From Pseudomonas frederiksbergensis (GTDB lineage: Bacteria > Pseudomonadota > Gammaproteobacteria > Pseudomonadales > Pseudomonadaceae), in assembly GCF_900105495.1 (NCBI RefSeq), contig NZ_FNTF01000002.1, positions 4,146,501-4,210,500 of the forward strand: a stretch of 64,000 bases of DNA. The letters run 5' to 3'. This document shows positions 11,140 to 20,629 of this stretch, in pieces (within the stretch, counting starts at the first letter, position 1; each line of letters begins with the position of its first letter). The notes beneath the pieces were generated by a model that worked only from the letters and a program-made list of their open reading frames with translations, was not told the origin of the DNA and did not search any database. The position numbers and the translations under genes are program-made.

Positions 11140-12153
11140 ATGAATCCCCCGTTCCCTTCTTTCCTGAAAACAGCACTGCTGGCCACCGCTTTGGTGAGTG
11201 CCGGTTATGTGTATGCGGCGGATGCCGATGGCATTGTGGTCTACAACGCCCAGCACGAAAGCCTGACCAAATCCTGGATCGAAGGCTTTACCAAGGAGAC
11301 CGGAATCAAGGTCACCCTGCGCAATGGTGACGACACCGAGATGGGCAATCAGATCGTGCAGGAAGGCACGGCCTCCCCGGCCGACGTGTTCCTGACCGAA
11401 AACTCCCCGGCCATGGTGCTGGTCGACAATGCGGGGCTGTTTGCACCGGTTGCGCCGGCCACCCTGGAACAGGTCGGCAATGCTTACCGCCCGGCCCATG
11501 GCAAATGGGTGGGGATCGCCGCGCGCTCCACGGTATTTGTCTATAACCCGAGCAAACTGCCCGAAGCCGAACTGCCAAAGTCACTGATGGACCTTGCTGG
11601 CCCGAACTGGAAAGGTCGCTGGGGCGCTTCACCGGCCGGTGCCGACTTCCAGGCCATCGTCGCTGCCGTGCTGGAACTCAAGGGTGAAGTCGCGACCCTG
11701 GAATGGTTGAAAGGGATGAAAACCAACTTTACCGCGTACCGGGGCAACAGCTCCGTGCTCAAAGCGGTCAATGCCGGGCAGATCGACAGCGGCGTGATCT
11801 ACCACTATTACAGCTTCGGCGACCAGGCCAAGACCGGCGAGAACAGCAAGAACACCACCCTGCACTATTTCAAGCACAAGGATCCGGGTGCGTTTGTCAG
11901 TGTCTCCGGTGGCGGCGTGCTGGCGTCCAGCAAACACAAGGAACAAGCCCAGGCGTTCCTCAAATGGATTACCGGCAAAGATGGCCAGGCCATCCTCAAA
12001 ACCGGCAAATCGTTCGAATACGCGGTGGGCAAGAACGCTGAATCCAATCCAAAACTGGTGCCTTTGCAGCAACTCGACGCGCCGACAGTCGATGCTTCAA
12101 AACTCGACAGTAAAAAAGCCGTGGAGCTGATGACACAGGCGGGACTGCTCTAA
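11140..12153 (+). CDS. fbpA: Ferric iron ABC transporter, periplasmic binding protein (FbpA/HitA-like)
   Basis: A 337-residue exported protein with a signal peptide (cleavage after GYVYA, about residue 26) and the ferric-binding fold: IVVYNAQHESLTKSW at the mature N-terminus, GDDTEMGNQIVQEG, PADVFLTENSPAM and the iron-binding tyrosine pair in GVIYHYYSFGDQ. FbpA proteins bind bare Fe3+ with a synergistic anion and deliver it to FbpBC. ACAGGAG precedes the ATG. The stop touches the start of the permease gene, and a Fur-like site lies upstream, fitting iron-starvation control. Related thiamine- or spermidine-binding proteins lack the tyrosine pair. Confidence 0.9.
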   Translation: MNPPFPSFLKTALLATALVSAGYVYAADADGIVVYNAQHESLTKSWIEGFTKETGIKVTLRNGDDTEMGNQIVQEGTASPADVFLTENSPAMVLVDNAGLFAPVAPATLEQVGNAYRPAHGKWVGIAARSTVFVYNPSKLPEAELPKSLMDLAGPNWKGRWGASPAGADFQAIVAAVLELKGEVATLEWLKGMKTNFTAYRGNSSVLKAVNAGQIDSGVIYHYYSFGDQAKTGENSKNTTLHYFKHKDPGAFVSVSGGGVLASSKHKEQAQAFLKWITGKDGQAILKTGKSFEYAVGKNAESNPKLVPLQQLDAPTVDASKLDSKKAVELMTQAGLL

Positions 12154-13755
12154 TTGCTGCCTGAAACCTTGCCGGCGGGTGTCGCTGAGGCGATACCCGC
12201 GAATTTGCGACGACGATCCCGCGGCCTCTTCGCGGGACGTGGTGGCGCGTGGGTGATCGGTTTGTCGGTGCTGATTTCGCTGCTGTCACTGCTGCCGATT
12301 GCCTTCGTCATCGGCGTATCGTTTCAGACAGGCTGGGCGACCCTTGTGCCGCTGGTATTCCGGCCGCGGGTCGCTGAATTATTGATCAACACCGTTTTGC
12401 TGGTGGTGATCACGATTCCGTTGTGCGTCACGTTAGGCCTGTCGCTGGCCTGGTTGACAGAGCGCACCAACCTGCCGGGGCGGCGCTGGTGGTCGTTGCT
12501 GGCGACCGCGCCGCTGGCGGTGCCAGCGTTCGTGCACAGCTATGCGTGGGTCAGTCTGGTGCCGCCGATTCACGGACTGTTTGCCGGGGTGCTGGTCTCG
12601 GTCATCGCTTACTTCCCGTTCTTGTATTTGCCGATAGCCGCCACCCTGCGCAGGCTCGATCCAGCCATCGAAGACGTTGCCGAATCGCTGGGGCTCAAGC
12701 CTTGGGCGATATTTTTCCGTGTGGTGTTGCCGCAACTGCGCCTGGCCATTTGCGGCGGCGCATTGCTGGTGGGCCTGCATCTGCTGGCCGAATATGGTCT
12801 GTACGCGATGATCCGTTTTGACACCTTCACCACGGCCATCTTCGATCAGTTCAAGTCCACCTTCAACGGCCCCGCCGCCCACATGCTGGCCAGCGTGCTC
12901 GCCTTATGCTGCTTGGTGATGCTGACCGCAGAATCGGCCGCTCGTGGTACGGCGCGCTACGCCCGGGTCGGGTCGGGAAGCGCTCGCGAACAGCGGGTGG
13001 TGCGCCTGAAACCCGCAACCACCCTCCTCGCCCTGACCGTCCAGATGGCGACCTGCGCACTGGCACTCGGCGTGCCACTGGTGACTTTAGGTAACTGGCT
13101 GATCGCCGGCGGCACGCAGGTGTGGCAAATGGACGAGCTTCTGCCGGCGCTGGAACAGACGCTGCTGCTCGGCGTTGCGGGCGCCGCCGTCACCACCTGC
13201 GCTGCCATCCCGATTGCCTGGCTGTCGATTCGCGCTCCGGGCCGGTTGCAACGCGTATTGGAAAGCTGCAACTACATCACCAGTTCGTTGCCCGGGATCG
13301 TCGTGGCCCTGGCCTTGGTGACTGTCACCATCCATTTTGCCCGGCCGATTTACCAGACGACGGTCACGGTGCTGCTAGCGTACCTGCTGATGTTTTTGCC
13401 CCGCGCCCTGGTGAGTTTGCGCGCCGGCATCGCCCAGGCGCCGGTAGAGCTGGAAAACATGGCCCGTAGCCTCGGCCGTTCCCCAGCCCGGGCATTGTGG
13501 CTGATCACCCTGCGTCTGGCCGCGCCCGGCGCTGCCGCTGGCGCCGCGCTGGTGTTTCTGGCGATCACCAATGAGTTGACCGCCACCCTGCTGCTCGCCC
13601 CCAACGGCACACGCACCCTGGCCACCGGGTTCTGGGCGATGACCAGCGAAATCGACTACGCCGCCGCTGCGCCCTATGCCCTGTTGATGATCCTGCTGTC
13701 GCTGCCCTTGACCGGACTTCTTTATCACCAATCCAAACGAACGGCTGGCCGATGA
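12154..13755 (+). CDS. fbpB: Ferric iron ABC transporter permease (FbpB/HitB-like)
   Basis: A 533-residue double permease with two homologous sets of about six membrane helices. Each half carries an EAA loop for ATPase contact: [24 protein letters not shown] (about residues 172-195) and [22 protein letters not shown] (about 433-454). The fused architecture is typical of FbpB. The frame begins with a TTG immediately after the fbpA stop; another TTG at 12169 is possible, and no ATG lies before the first helix, so the exact start is uncertain. The stop overlaps the ATPase start (ATGA). Confidence 0.88.
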   Translation: MLPETLPAGVAEAIPANLRRRSRGLFAGRGGAWVIGLSVLISLLSLLPIAFVIGVSFQTGWATLVPLVFRPRVAELLINTVLLVVITIPLCVTLGLSLAWLTERTNLPGRRWWSLLATAPLAVPAFVHSYAWVSLVPPIHGLFAGVLVSVIAYFPFLYLPIAATLRRLDPAIEDVAESLGLKPWAIFFRVVLPQLRLAICGGALLVGLHLLAEYGLYAMIRFDTFTTAIFDQFKSTFNGPAAHMLASVLALCCLVMLTAESAARGTARYARVGSGSAREQRVVRLKPATTLLALTVQMATCALALGVPLVTLGNWLIAGGTQVWQMDELLPALEQTLLLGVAGAAVTTCAAIPIAWLSIRAPGRLQRVLESCNYITSSLPGIVVALALVTVTIHFARPIYQTTVTVLLAYLLMFLPRALVSLRAGIAQAPVELENMARSLGRSPARALWLITLRLAAPGAAAGAALVFLAITNELTATLLLAPNGTRTLATGFWAMTSEIDYAAAAPYALLMILLSLPLTGLLYHQSKRTAGR

Positions 13756-14822
13756 ACGCTCTCGAACTCCATTCCATTTCCAAGTCCTACGGCGCCCATC
13801 AAGCGCTGGAGAGCATCAATCTGTCGGTACCCACAGGCAGCCGAACGGTCATCGTCGGCCCGTCCGGCTCAGGTAAAACCACTTTGTTGCGGATGATCGC
13901 CGGCTTCGAATTCCCGGACTCGGGGCGTCTTTCGCTCAATGGCCAAACGCTCGTCGACAGTACCCACGAAGTCCCGGCGCATCAGCGTTTGATTGGTTAT
14001 GTTCCGCAGGACGGCGCCTTGTTCCCGCACATGACCGTGGCCGCGAACATCGGTTTCGGGCTTTCGATCAGGGGCGGTGCAAAACAGGAGCGAGTCGCTG
14101 AGTTGATGGACAGCGTGGCGCTGGATGCGAGCATGGCCAACCGTTGGCCCCACGAGCTCTCCGGCGGCCAGCAACAGCGCGTCGCACTGGCGCGGGCGTT
14201 GGCCCAACAACCGCGTTTGATGCTGCTGGACGAGCCGTTTTCGGCCCTCGACACCGGGCTTCGTGGCGCCATGCGCAAAATGGTCGCCCGGCTGCTGACC
14301 GACGCCGGCGTGACCACCATTCTGGTCACCCATGACCAGAGTGAAGCCTTGTCGTTCGCCGATCAGCTGGCGGTGATGCGTGACGGTCGGCTGGTGCAGT
14401 CGGGCCATCCGCTGGACCTTTACCGCTACCCCGAGGATGAACAAACCGCGCTGTTTCTCGGGGATGCCATCGTCATGCCCGCCCGAATCGAAGCCGGCTG
14501 GGCCCATTGCGACCTTGGCCGGATACCGGTGAACAATCACCGGGCCAATAAATCGGCGCAGATCATGCTGCGCCCCGAACAATTGCAACTCGTCAGCATC
14601 CAGCCCAACCCATCCAAGGCTGGCGGGTGTCGCGCCGTCGTGACCGAGCGGGATTTCAGCGGCAATACCTGCACCTTGACCGTGGAACTGGAGGCTTTGG
14701 CGTCCGGGCAACAGCCTGGGCGATCATTGATGGTGCGCAGTTCTGGCCTGTATGCGCCACCTGCCGGCAGTGCAGTTCACGTTTCGACAATCGGCCATGC
14801 CCACGTACTGAGCGAAACGTGA
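13752..14822 (+). CDS. fbpC: Ferric iron ABC transporter ATP-binding protein (FbpC/HitC-like)
   Basis: A 356-residue ABC ATPase: Walker [10 protein letters not shown] (about 36-44), Q-loop [13 protein letters not shown], signature [16 protein letters not shown], Walker [13 protein letters not shown], switch [12 protein letters not shown]-terminal regulatory domain of about 115 residues (TOBE-like, with [11 protein letters not shown]) matches iron and other MOI-type importers. The start overlaps the permease stop by four bases. It closes the fbpABC operon; a convergent recombinase gene ends ten bases later, so transcription from the two sides meets here. Confidence 0.9.
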   Translation: MNALELHSISKSYGAHQALESINLSVPTGSRTVIVGPSGSGKTTLLRMIAGFEFPDSGRLSLNGQTLVDSTHEVPAHQRLIGYVPQDGALFPHMTVAANIGFGLSIRGGAKQERVAELMDSVALDASMANRWPHELSGGQQQRVALARALAQQPRLMLLDEPFSALDTGLRGAMRKMVARLLTDAGVTTILVTHDQSEALSFADQLAVMRDGRLVQSGHPLDLYRYPEDEQTALFLGDAIVMPARIEAGWAHCDLGRIPVNNHRANKSAQIMLRPEQLQLVSIQPNPSKAGGCRAVVTERDFSGNTCTLTVELEALASGQQPGRSLMVRSSGLYAPPAGSAVHVSTIGHAHVLSET

Positions 14823-14832
14823 ACCCCTTCCA

Positions 14833-15771
14833 TCAAAGATCGAACCGGTCCACAGCACGACGTCGCTCGTTATCATCGCGCACGTCGTAGTTGGCCGTGG
14901 TCTGGATGTTGCTGTGATGGGCGAGTTTCTGGGCGATCGACAAGTCGTACTCCTCAATCACTCGGGTAATGAACGAACGTCGGAAATCATGCGGCATGAT
15001 TTTCACCCCGACCTGCGCGCCCCGCTGGCGGGCGATGTAATAGATCGCATGTTTGGTGATGCGCTCGCGGGTGATGTGGCTGCCGCGGCGGATGCGATTG
15101 AACAGAAATGAATCGTCCGTTTCGCCCTCCTTCAATAGCGAGCGCCGCAGTTCCAACCAGTCATTGAGTTTGGCGAACGCCCAGGCCGGTGCGTACTTGA
15201 TCAGTTGCTTGTTGCCCTTGGCGGTCACACGGAGGCTGCGCTCGGCGAAATCGACCTGCTTCAGGTCCAGGTTTACCGATTCCGATTTGCGCATGCCCGA
15301 GCCATACAAAATCCCGATGATCGCCGCATCCCTCAACCCTTGTGGCCGTGGATCGGCAGCACAGACCGCCATCAGTTCCTGGATCAGCGTGCGCCTGAGG
15401 TTGCGCCCCTGGGATAATCGCGTGCCGGCAATTCCCTTGACCGAGCGCATTTTCAGCAAGTGCTCCTGACTGATCAGGCTCATGCGCCACGCCTCGTTCA
15501 TCACCCCGCGCACCGCATTGACGTACAGCGAAGAGGTGTTGGGCGCATAGCCGTCGGTGCGCAAGGTGGCGACCAGCGCGATGACATCTTCCGGTTGCAG
15601 GTTGTGCCAGGGAATCTCCTCGACGTTCATGTCTTCGAAGCCCAACCGGTCAGCGGCGTCCTGCAACACATAACGCATGGTCAGCTGGCTGGAGGGCGCC
15701 AGACGTGCCAGGTACAGGGTCAGCGGGTTGGTCTTTGAGGGAATGGAATCGGTTGCGGGTAAGTCAATCAA
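14833..15771 (-). CDS. Solitary tyrosine recombinase (XerC/D-like site-specific integrase)
   Basis: A 312-residue phage-integrase-family protein. Residues 13-100 form a SAM-like core-binding domain; the catalytic domain follows with the full active-site set: R161 (GSGMRKSE), K185 (TAKGNKQ), H261 and R264 (MPHDFRRSF), H285 (LAHHSNIQ) and the nucleophile Y295 (TTANYD). It therefore looks active. It is not the housekeeping XerC or XerD by context (no dsbC, dapF or xerA-type neighbours), and there is no phage or integron cassette array beside it. An inverted repeat lies just upstream of its start (15783-15868), a possible target. The likely job, such as inversion, integration of a small element or dimer resolution, cannot be decided from sequence. 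Confidence 0.88.
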   Translation of the reverse strand: MIDLPATDSIPSKTNPLTLYLARLAPSSQLTMRYVLQDAADRLGFEDMNVEEIPWHNLQPEDVIALVATLRTDGYAPNTSSLYVNAVRGVMNEAWRMSLISQEHLLKMRSVKGIAGTRLSQGRNLRRTLIQELMAVCAADPRPQGLRDAAIIGILYGSGMRKSESVNLDLKQVDFAERSLRVTAKGNKQLIKYAPAWAFAKLNDWLELRRSLLKEGETDDSFLFNRIRRGSHITRERITKHAIYYIARQRGAQVGVKIMPHDFRRSFITRVIEEYDLSIAQKLAHHSNIQTTANYDVRDDNERRRAVDRFDL

Positions 15772-16383
15772 ACGAAACGGCCTTAAGTGGAAAACAGTTC
15801 ATTAAACAACTAAGGATTGAAACATCCTTCATATAGCGCGGAACACTTCTGTAGGAATTTCCACTAAAAAACTCGATGAACGGCAGAAGTCTGAACAGTG
15901 ACTGTATGACTTTCAGGTAAGCAATTCACCCACCGGTTTTCTCGTGCCCCTTTCACAAAACCAGACATAACCTTCAATCAATCCAGTGAGCCTCGGTGGG
16001 CTCCCAACCTGCCGGCCACGGCTGTAAATGTCAAATACAGTGTGCGTCTGGTCGTTAGCTAAATCATTGAAATCACGTTTCTTTCGGCATTGACGCTGAA
16101 GGATGGCTTACGCCCGAAAGTTCTCCAGCAACCAGGCTTTTTCCTGTTGTCCCGTTCCAGTACCGGCGATGAAGAAACTGCCGTCGTAACGCAAGTATTG
16201 CGTTTCGCTCAATACCGCCGCGAGGCCGTGGCTTGGAGTCTGAAACGTCTGGACGTGGCGTTGTCCAGCACGATAGACGAATTGAAATATGACCACGCCT
16301 ATCCTGACGCCGCACAGCAGCGAGTCGACCGTCATCGCCCTCAACGCTCGCCCTGCTCTCGCATCCGGACTCAGGAGTGCCCC
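15772..16383. other. Long intergenic region between recombinase and ugd
   Basis: About 610 bases without a convincing gene. It holds an imperfect inverted repeat (15783-15793 against 15858-15868), a small hairpin (AAGGAT...ATCCTT, 15812-15828) and, from about 16090, an open frame continuous with ugd whose translation has no recognisable domain. Base composition in the first 300 bases is more AT-rich than the neighbours, as in promoter regions. Divergent promoters for the recombinase and for ugd must lie here. Confidence 0.5.
15783..15868. repeat. Inverted repeat upstream of the recombinase gene
   Basis: TTAAGTGGAAA at 15783-15793 and TTTCCACTAAA at 15858-15868 are inverted copies matching at 10 of 11 positions, enclosing 64 bases. 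The left arm begins 11 bases upstream of the recombinase start codon. The arrangement is what a small invertible or autoregulatory target could look like, but the arms are short and this could be chance. Confidence 0.35.
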
Positions 16384-17763
16384 ATGAAAATCAGTGTATT
16401 TGGTAGCGGTTACGTTGGCCTGGTGCAAGCGGCTGTCCTGGCTGAAGTCGGCCACGACGTGGTCTGCATGGACATTGACGAGCGCAAAGTCGAACGGCTG
16501 CAACAAGGCCACGTGAGCATTTTCGAACCGGGGCTGGCCAGCCTGGTGCGCGAAGGCCTGGAAGCCCATCGTCTACAGTTCACCACTGACGAGCAGTTTG
16601 CGGTGCAGCATGGCCAGGTATTGTTTATCGCCGTCGGTACACCGTCCCGGGACGATGGCTCGGCGGATCTGCGTTATGTGCTGGCGGTGGGCGAAGCCGT
16701 GGCGCGTCATCGTGAACAGCCGGTGATTCTGGTGGAAAAATCCACGGTGCCGGTGGGCACGGGTGACACCTTGCGCGCACACATCGACAAGTGCCTGATC
16801 AAGGTCGGTCGGCTGCTGCAGTTCGATATCGTCTCCAACCCGGAGTTTCTGAAAGAAGGCTCAGCCGTGGCCGATTGCCGACGTCCGGACCGGATCGTCA
16901 TCGGCTGCGAACGCGATGAAGTGCGTGACGTAATGCGTGACCTCTACGCGCCCTTCAACCGCAACCATGACCGGGTCATGTTCATGGACCTGCGCAGCGC
17001 CGAGCTGACCAAGTACGCCGCCAACTGCATGCTGGCGACCAAAATCAGCTTCATCAACCAGATCGCCGAACTGGCTGAACACCTGGGCGCCGACATCGAA
17101 TCGGTGCGCCTGGGCATCGGTGCCGACTCGCGCATTGGTTACCACTTCATCTACCCCGGCTGCGGCTATGGCGGCTCGTGCTTTCCCAAGGACATGCGCG
17201 CGCTGATCCACAGCGCCGAACAGGCGCATTGCTCCAGCGATTTGCTGCAAGCGGTGGAAGCGATCAACCAGCGTCAGAAGCACAAGTTGTTCGAGCGTAT
17301 CAACGCGTTCTACCGGGGTGATTTGCGTGGCAGGACCTTCGCCGTGTGGGGGCTGGCGTTCAAACCGAACACCGACGACATGCGCGATGCACCGAGCCGG
17401 GTGCTGCTGGAATCGCTGTGGGCCGCCGGGGCCAATGTCCGCGCGTTCGACCCGGAAGCCATGCAGGAAACCCAGCAACTGTATCCCGATGAATCCCGGT
17501 TGATGCTGATGGGCACGCCGGAATCGGTATTGTCCGGCGCTGACGCGCTGATCATCTGCACCGAATGGCAGCAGTTCAAGGCCCCGGATTTCAGCCTGAT
17601 CCAGCAGCGACTCAACGCACCGGTGATCTTCGACGGACGCAACCTGTACGACGCCGATCGCCTGGCCCGCGCCGGTTTCATGTACTTCCCGATGGGCCGT
17701 GGTGAGTCGCGCAACTTGCCGATTCCGCATCAGCAGTGGCCCGCTGCTTCGGTCGTCGCTTGA
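16384..17763 (+). CDS. ugd: UDP-glucose 6-dehydrogenase
   Basis: A 459-residue UDP-glucose/GDP-mannose dehydrogenase family enzyme: NAD-binding MKISVFGSGYVGLVQA at the very N-terminus, GTPSRDDGSADL, EKSTVPVGT, SNPEFLKEGSAV, K210 and N214 (ELTKYAANCMLA), the catalytic C266 in GCGYGGSCFPKD with D270, and the C-terminal domain WGLAFKPNTDDMRDAPS. It oxidises UDP-glucose to UDP-glucuronate for polysaccharide or lipid A modification. The length and NPEFLKEG motif favour Ugd over AlgD, which belongs in an alginate operon not present here. CAGGAGTG precedes the ATG at 16384, and the NAD motif starts there, so the 294-base upstream in-frame extension is not part of the protein. Confidence 0.88.
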   Translation: MKISVFGSGYVGLVQAAVLAEVGHDVVCMDIDERKVERLQQGHVSIFEPGLASLVREGLEAHRLQFTTDEQFAVQHGQVLFIAVGTPSRDDGSADLRYVLAVGEAVARHREQPVILVEKSTVPVGTGDTLRAHIDKCLIKVGRLLQFDIVSNPEFLKEGSAVADCRRPDRIVIGCERDEVRDVMRDLYAPFNRNHDRVMFMDLRSAELTKYAANCMLATKISFINQIAELAEHLGADIESVRLGIGADSRIGYHFIYPGCGYGGSCFPKDMRALIHSAEQAHCSSDLLQAVEAINQRQKHKLFERINAFYRGDLRGRTFAVWGLAFKPNTDDMRDAPSRVLLESLWAAGANVRAFDPEAMQETQQLYPDESRLMLMGTPESVLSGADALIICTEWQQFKAPDFSLIQQRLNAPVIFDGRNLYDADRLARAGFMYFPMGRGESRNLPIPHQQWPAASVVA

Positions 17764-17781
17764 ATACGATGTCAGCCGTTA

Positions 17782-18747
17782 TCAGAGCGGCGCCTTCAAA
17801 TCGACCCCCAACGCCTGGGCAAACGCCTTGACCAGCGGACTGCGCACAGTGTTGTGACGAAGGATCAGATTGAACGGGGTGCTGATGTTGATCAGGTCCG
17901 GGCGCACAGCCCGGAACTGTCCCTGCGCCACCATCGACGCGGCGTAATGCTGTGGCAGAAAACCCACGAAACGCCCGGTCTTGATCAACAATGCCACCGC
18001 TTCGACCTGGCTGGCCGAGGCGGAAAAGCTGTCGTAGTGGGCAAAATTCAGTTTGTCGCGATGAATCGCATAGCGGTGGTTGATGCACTCGTAATCCTTG
18101 AGCACATGACTGCCGATTTCTGCGTCCGGCACCGTGAATAACGGATGACCGACCGCGCAATAAACTTCAGAGCGTTCTTCATAAAGCGGGTAGTAATCAA
18201 ACTCTTCGCGCTTCTGATAAACCGGCACGATCCCCGCCACTAACCGTCCCTCTACAACACCTCTTTCCACCTCATCCAGTTGTGAGGCTTGAAGTTGAAA
18301 TCTTACTTTCGGCGATGTTTCATTAATTGTTCTAAGCGCAGCAACTAACGGCGAATTAGCATCGGAAATCGTATTATCAATAACCCCCACGCCAAGGTCA
18401 CCGATCAGTTCATTCTGAGCTGAACTAAGGCGGTCGCGAAAGTTGTCGACCGAGGCAAATAAATCAATGGACGCCTGATACACCAGGCGACCCTCTTCGG
18501 TCAGGTGAAAACCCTCGCGACCGCGGGTGCACAGGCGCATGCCGATGCGGATCTCCAGGTCGGAGATCTGTTTGCTGATGGCTGCCAGACCCACATTCAG
18601 CTCATTCTGGGCAGCACTGAAGCCGCCGGCTTCGACCACTGCCTTGAATACTTTGAGCAGTTTGAAATCCAGGCCGCTGAGGGTCAGCGGTGCCCGATGA
18701 CCCGTTTTCAGCGGCGGGTTTCCGGAATTGGAAAGTGGGGTTTCCAT
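17782..18747 (-). CDS. LysR family transcriptional regulator
   Basis: A 321-residue LysR-type protein. The winged helix-turn-helix is at about residues 28-85 (LDFKLLKVFKAVVEAGGFSA then LNVGLAAISKQISDLEIRIG), preceded by an unusual 25-residue polar leader. The effector domain follows (about 115-310). It is divergent from the ArgH-like gene with a 307-base gap that contains two inverted repeats, the classic layout of a LysR regulator controlling a catabolic operon. I infer that it activates 19055-26491 in response to a pathway compound; the inducer is unknown. Confidence 0.88.
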   Translation of the reverse strand: METPLSNSGNPPLKTGHRAPLTLSGLDFKLLKVFKAVVEAGGFSAAQNELNVGLAAISKQISDLEIRIGMRLCTRGREGFHLTEEGRLVYQASIDLFASVDNFRDRLSSAQNELIGDLGVGVIDNTISDANSPLVAALRTINETSPKVRFQLQASQLDEVERGVVEGRLVAGIVPVYQKREEFDYYPLYEERSEVYCAVGHPLFTVPDAEIGSHVLKDYECINHRYAIHRDKLNFAHYDSFSASASQVEAVALLIKTGRFVGFLPQHYAASMVAQGQFRAVRPDLINISTPFNLILRHNTVRSPLVKAFAQALGVDLKAPL

Positions 18748-18865
18748 AATGCCTATTTACCTCTGGCGCCCTATTCAACAACCTGTGTCCAACAACAAAA
18801 ATAGTGCTGGTAAATAATAATGACCACAGAAAACCAGGCTTGGCAACCGCTAATAAATCCCGCAC

Positions 18866-18885
18866 ATCAGTGCCAACTCACTGAT
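18866..18885. promoter_or_regulatory. Inverted repeat, candidate LysR operator 1
   Basis: ATCAGT (18866-18871) and ACTGAT (18880-18885) form a perfect 6-base inverted repeat with an 8-base spacer, midway between the divergent LysR and ArgH-like genes. LysR regulators typically bind such dyads. Assignment is by position and symmetry only. Confidence 0.45.
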
Positions 18886-18900
18886 TTCGAACTATTAAAA

Positions 18901-18918
18901 GCTGACACTTCGATCAGC
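18901..18918. promoter_or_regulatory. Inverted repeat, candidate LysR operator 2
   Basis: GCTGA (18901-18905) and TCAGC (18914-18918) form a second dyad with an 8-base spacer, 34 bases (about three helical turns) from the first and sharing the CTGA/TCAG core. The two could be the recognition and activation half of one LysR-controlled promoter. Confidence 0.4.
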
Positions 18919-19054
18919 TCTCGTAACGATGCAACTGCGCTTTCCCCCTGCCCTTGAATAATGTTTAGGCCAAACCACGCCCAATTGATTTGCGGCGAGT
19001 GTTTCAGGCCCGGCACACCGATTTCAGTTCGCTTTACCGACGAGGAAAACAACA

Positions 19055-20482
19055 ATGTCTCAAACCACCGACCGTCTCTGGGGTGCCCGCTTCAAAAGCG
19101 GTCCGTCCGAAGCCCTGGCGGCCTTGTCCCGTTGCCCCGAGCGCTACTTTCGCCTCACCCCGTACGACCTCGCCGGTTCCAAGGCGCATGCCCGTGAATT
19201 GCAGCGCGCCGGGCTGCTGAGCGAACAAGAAACCCAGACCATGCTCGACGCCCTGGAGCGCATCGGTGATGACTTCCGCGACGGCAGCATCGCGCCGACC
19301 CTGGATGACGAAGACGTCCACACCTTCATCGAACGCCTGCTGACCGAACGCCTCGGCGCGCTGGGCGGCAAGCTGCGCGCCGGCCGTTCACGCAACGACC
19401 AGACTGCCAACGACCTGCGCCTGTTCCTGCGTGATCACGTCCGCACCCTGGCCGTTGAAGTCCTGGCCCTGCAACAAGCCTTGGTGGATCAGGCCGAGCA
19501 GCACATCGAAAGCATCTGCCCAGGGTTCACTCACCTGCAGCAAGCCCAGCCGATCGTGTTCGCTCACCACTTGCTGGCCCACGCCCAATCGATGTTGCGT
19601 GACGTGCAACGCCTGGTGGACTGGGACGTACGCACTTCGCTGTCGCCACTCGGCGCGGCGGCCATGGCCGGTTCTGCCATCGCTCGTCTGCCGCAGCAGT
19701 CGGCCAAGGAAATGGGCTACAGCGGCGTGTGTGAAAACTCCATCGATGCCGTAGCCAGCCGCGATCACGTTGCCGAGTTCCTGTTCATTGCCAGCATGCT
19801 CGGGATCAACATCTCGCGCCTCGCCGAAGAGTTCTGCCTGTGGTCGTCGCGGCAATTTCGCTGGGTCGTGCTGGACGATGCCTACGCCACCGGCAGCTCG
19901 ATCATGCCGCAGAAGAAGAACCCGGACATCGCTGAATTGGCGCGGGGCAAGGCGGGTCGTTTGATTGGCAACCTGACCGGTCTGCTCTCTACGCTGAAAT
20001 CCCTGCCGCTGTCGTACAACCGCGACTTGAGCGAAGACAAAAACGGTGTGCTCGACAGCGTCGACACCCTGTTGCTGGTGCTGCCCGCCATGGCCGGGAT
20101 GGTCGCAACCATGAAGGTCAACGTCGAAGAACTGCGGCGTCAGGCGCCACTGGGTTTCACTCTCGCCACCGAAGTCGCCGACTGGCTGGCCATGCGCGGC
20201 GTGCCGTTCAAGGAAGCCCACGAAATCACCGGTGCGCTGGTCCAGGCCTGTGAGAAACACGACATCGAATTGTGGGAAGCCTCCCCGGCGCTGTTGGCCG
20301 AAATTGACCCGCGCCTGACCGCGGAAGTGCGCGAGAGCCTGACCCTCGAAGCCGCCATCGCCGCCCGCAGTGGCTGGGGCGGCACCGCACCGCAACAGGT
20401 GCGCGAGCAGATTGGTCGACTGAAAACTGCCCTGGCTGCGCAGCAGCAATGGACCGAGAACTATCAGGGCTTTCGCCTTTAA
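19055..20482 (+). CDS. ArgH-superfamily lyase (argininosuccinate lyase-like), probably catabolic
   Basis: A 475-residue member of the aspartase/fumarase superfamily closest in motifs to argininosuccinate lyase: GGKLRAGRSRNDQTANDLRL (104-123), the acid/base histidine in THLQQAQP (H160), ENSIDAVASRD and the catalytic-serine loop GSSIMPQKKNPD (280-291). All superfamily active-site residues are present. These enzymes cleave a C-N bond to give fumarate and an amine. The DDEDVHTFIERL and RAGRSRNDQ style is more like non-proteobacterial ArgH, and the neighbours (LysR, importer, NodB-like hydrolases, MmgE/PrpD) are catabolic, so this is probably not the biosynthetic argH. Possible substrates include argininosuccinate or N-substituted aspartates such as iminodisuccinate or EDDS. 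GAGGAAA precedes the ATG. Confidence 0.8.
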   Translation: MSQTTDRLWGARFKSGPSEALAALSRCPERYFRLTPYDLAGSKAHARELQRAGLLSEQETQTMLDALERIGDDFRDGSIAPTLDDEDVHTFIERLLTERLGALGGKLRAGRSRNDQTANDLRLFLRDHVRTLAVEVLALQQALVDQAEQHIESICPGFTHLQQAQPIVFAHHLLAHAQSMLRDVQRLVDWDVRTSLSPLGAAAMAGSAIARLPQQSAKEMGYSGVCENSIDAVASRDHVAEFLFIASMLGINISRLAEEFCLWSSRQFRWVVLDDAYATGSSIMPQKKNPDIAELARGKAGRLIGNLTGLLSTLKSLPLSYNRDLSEDKNGVLDSVDTLLLVLPAMAGMVATMKVNVEELRRQAPLGFTLATEVADWLAMRGVPFKEAHEITGALVQACEKHDIELWEASPALLAEIDPRLTAEVRESLTLEAAIAARSGWGGTAPQQVREQIGRLKTALAAQQQWTENYQGFRL

Positions 20483-20496
20483 GTCAGAGCACAAAA

Positions 20497-20590
20497 CCTG
20501 TGGGAGCGGGCTTGCCCGCGATGAGGCCATCACATCCACATTTTTGTTGACTGACAGTCCGCTATCGCGGGCAAGCCCGCTCCCACAGGG
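20497..20590. repeat. REP/BIME inverted pair
   Basis: Two inverted GGGAGCGGGCTTGCCCGCGA cores with CCTGT and ACAGGG flanks enclose a short spacer containing TTGACTGACAG. The pair sits between the lyase gene and the ABC permease gene, inside the presumed operon, and is nearly identical to the pair at 4675. Confidence 0.85.
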
Positions 20591-20629
20591 ACTGTGCTGA
20601 CCTGAAATATCAGAGTACGGAGAAACAAC

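Noticed and set aside
14833..15771. Edge of a prophage or genomic island marked by the recombinase
   Set aside because: No tRNA, structural phage genes or terminal direct repeats are visible nearby, and the flanking genes are ordinary chromosomal genes.
16073..16315. Minus-strand 80-codon open frame upstream of ugd
   Set aside because: No ribosome-binding site, no domain and unusual Arg-rich composition; more likely non-coding leader DNA.
19055..20482. Housekeeping biosynthetic argH
   Set aside because: The neighbours are catabolic and regulatory, and the sequence style differs from what I expect for the pseudomonad biosynthetic enzyme. A true ArgH activity is not excluded.
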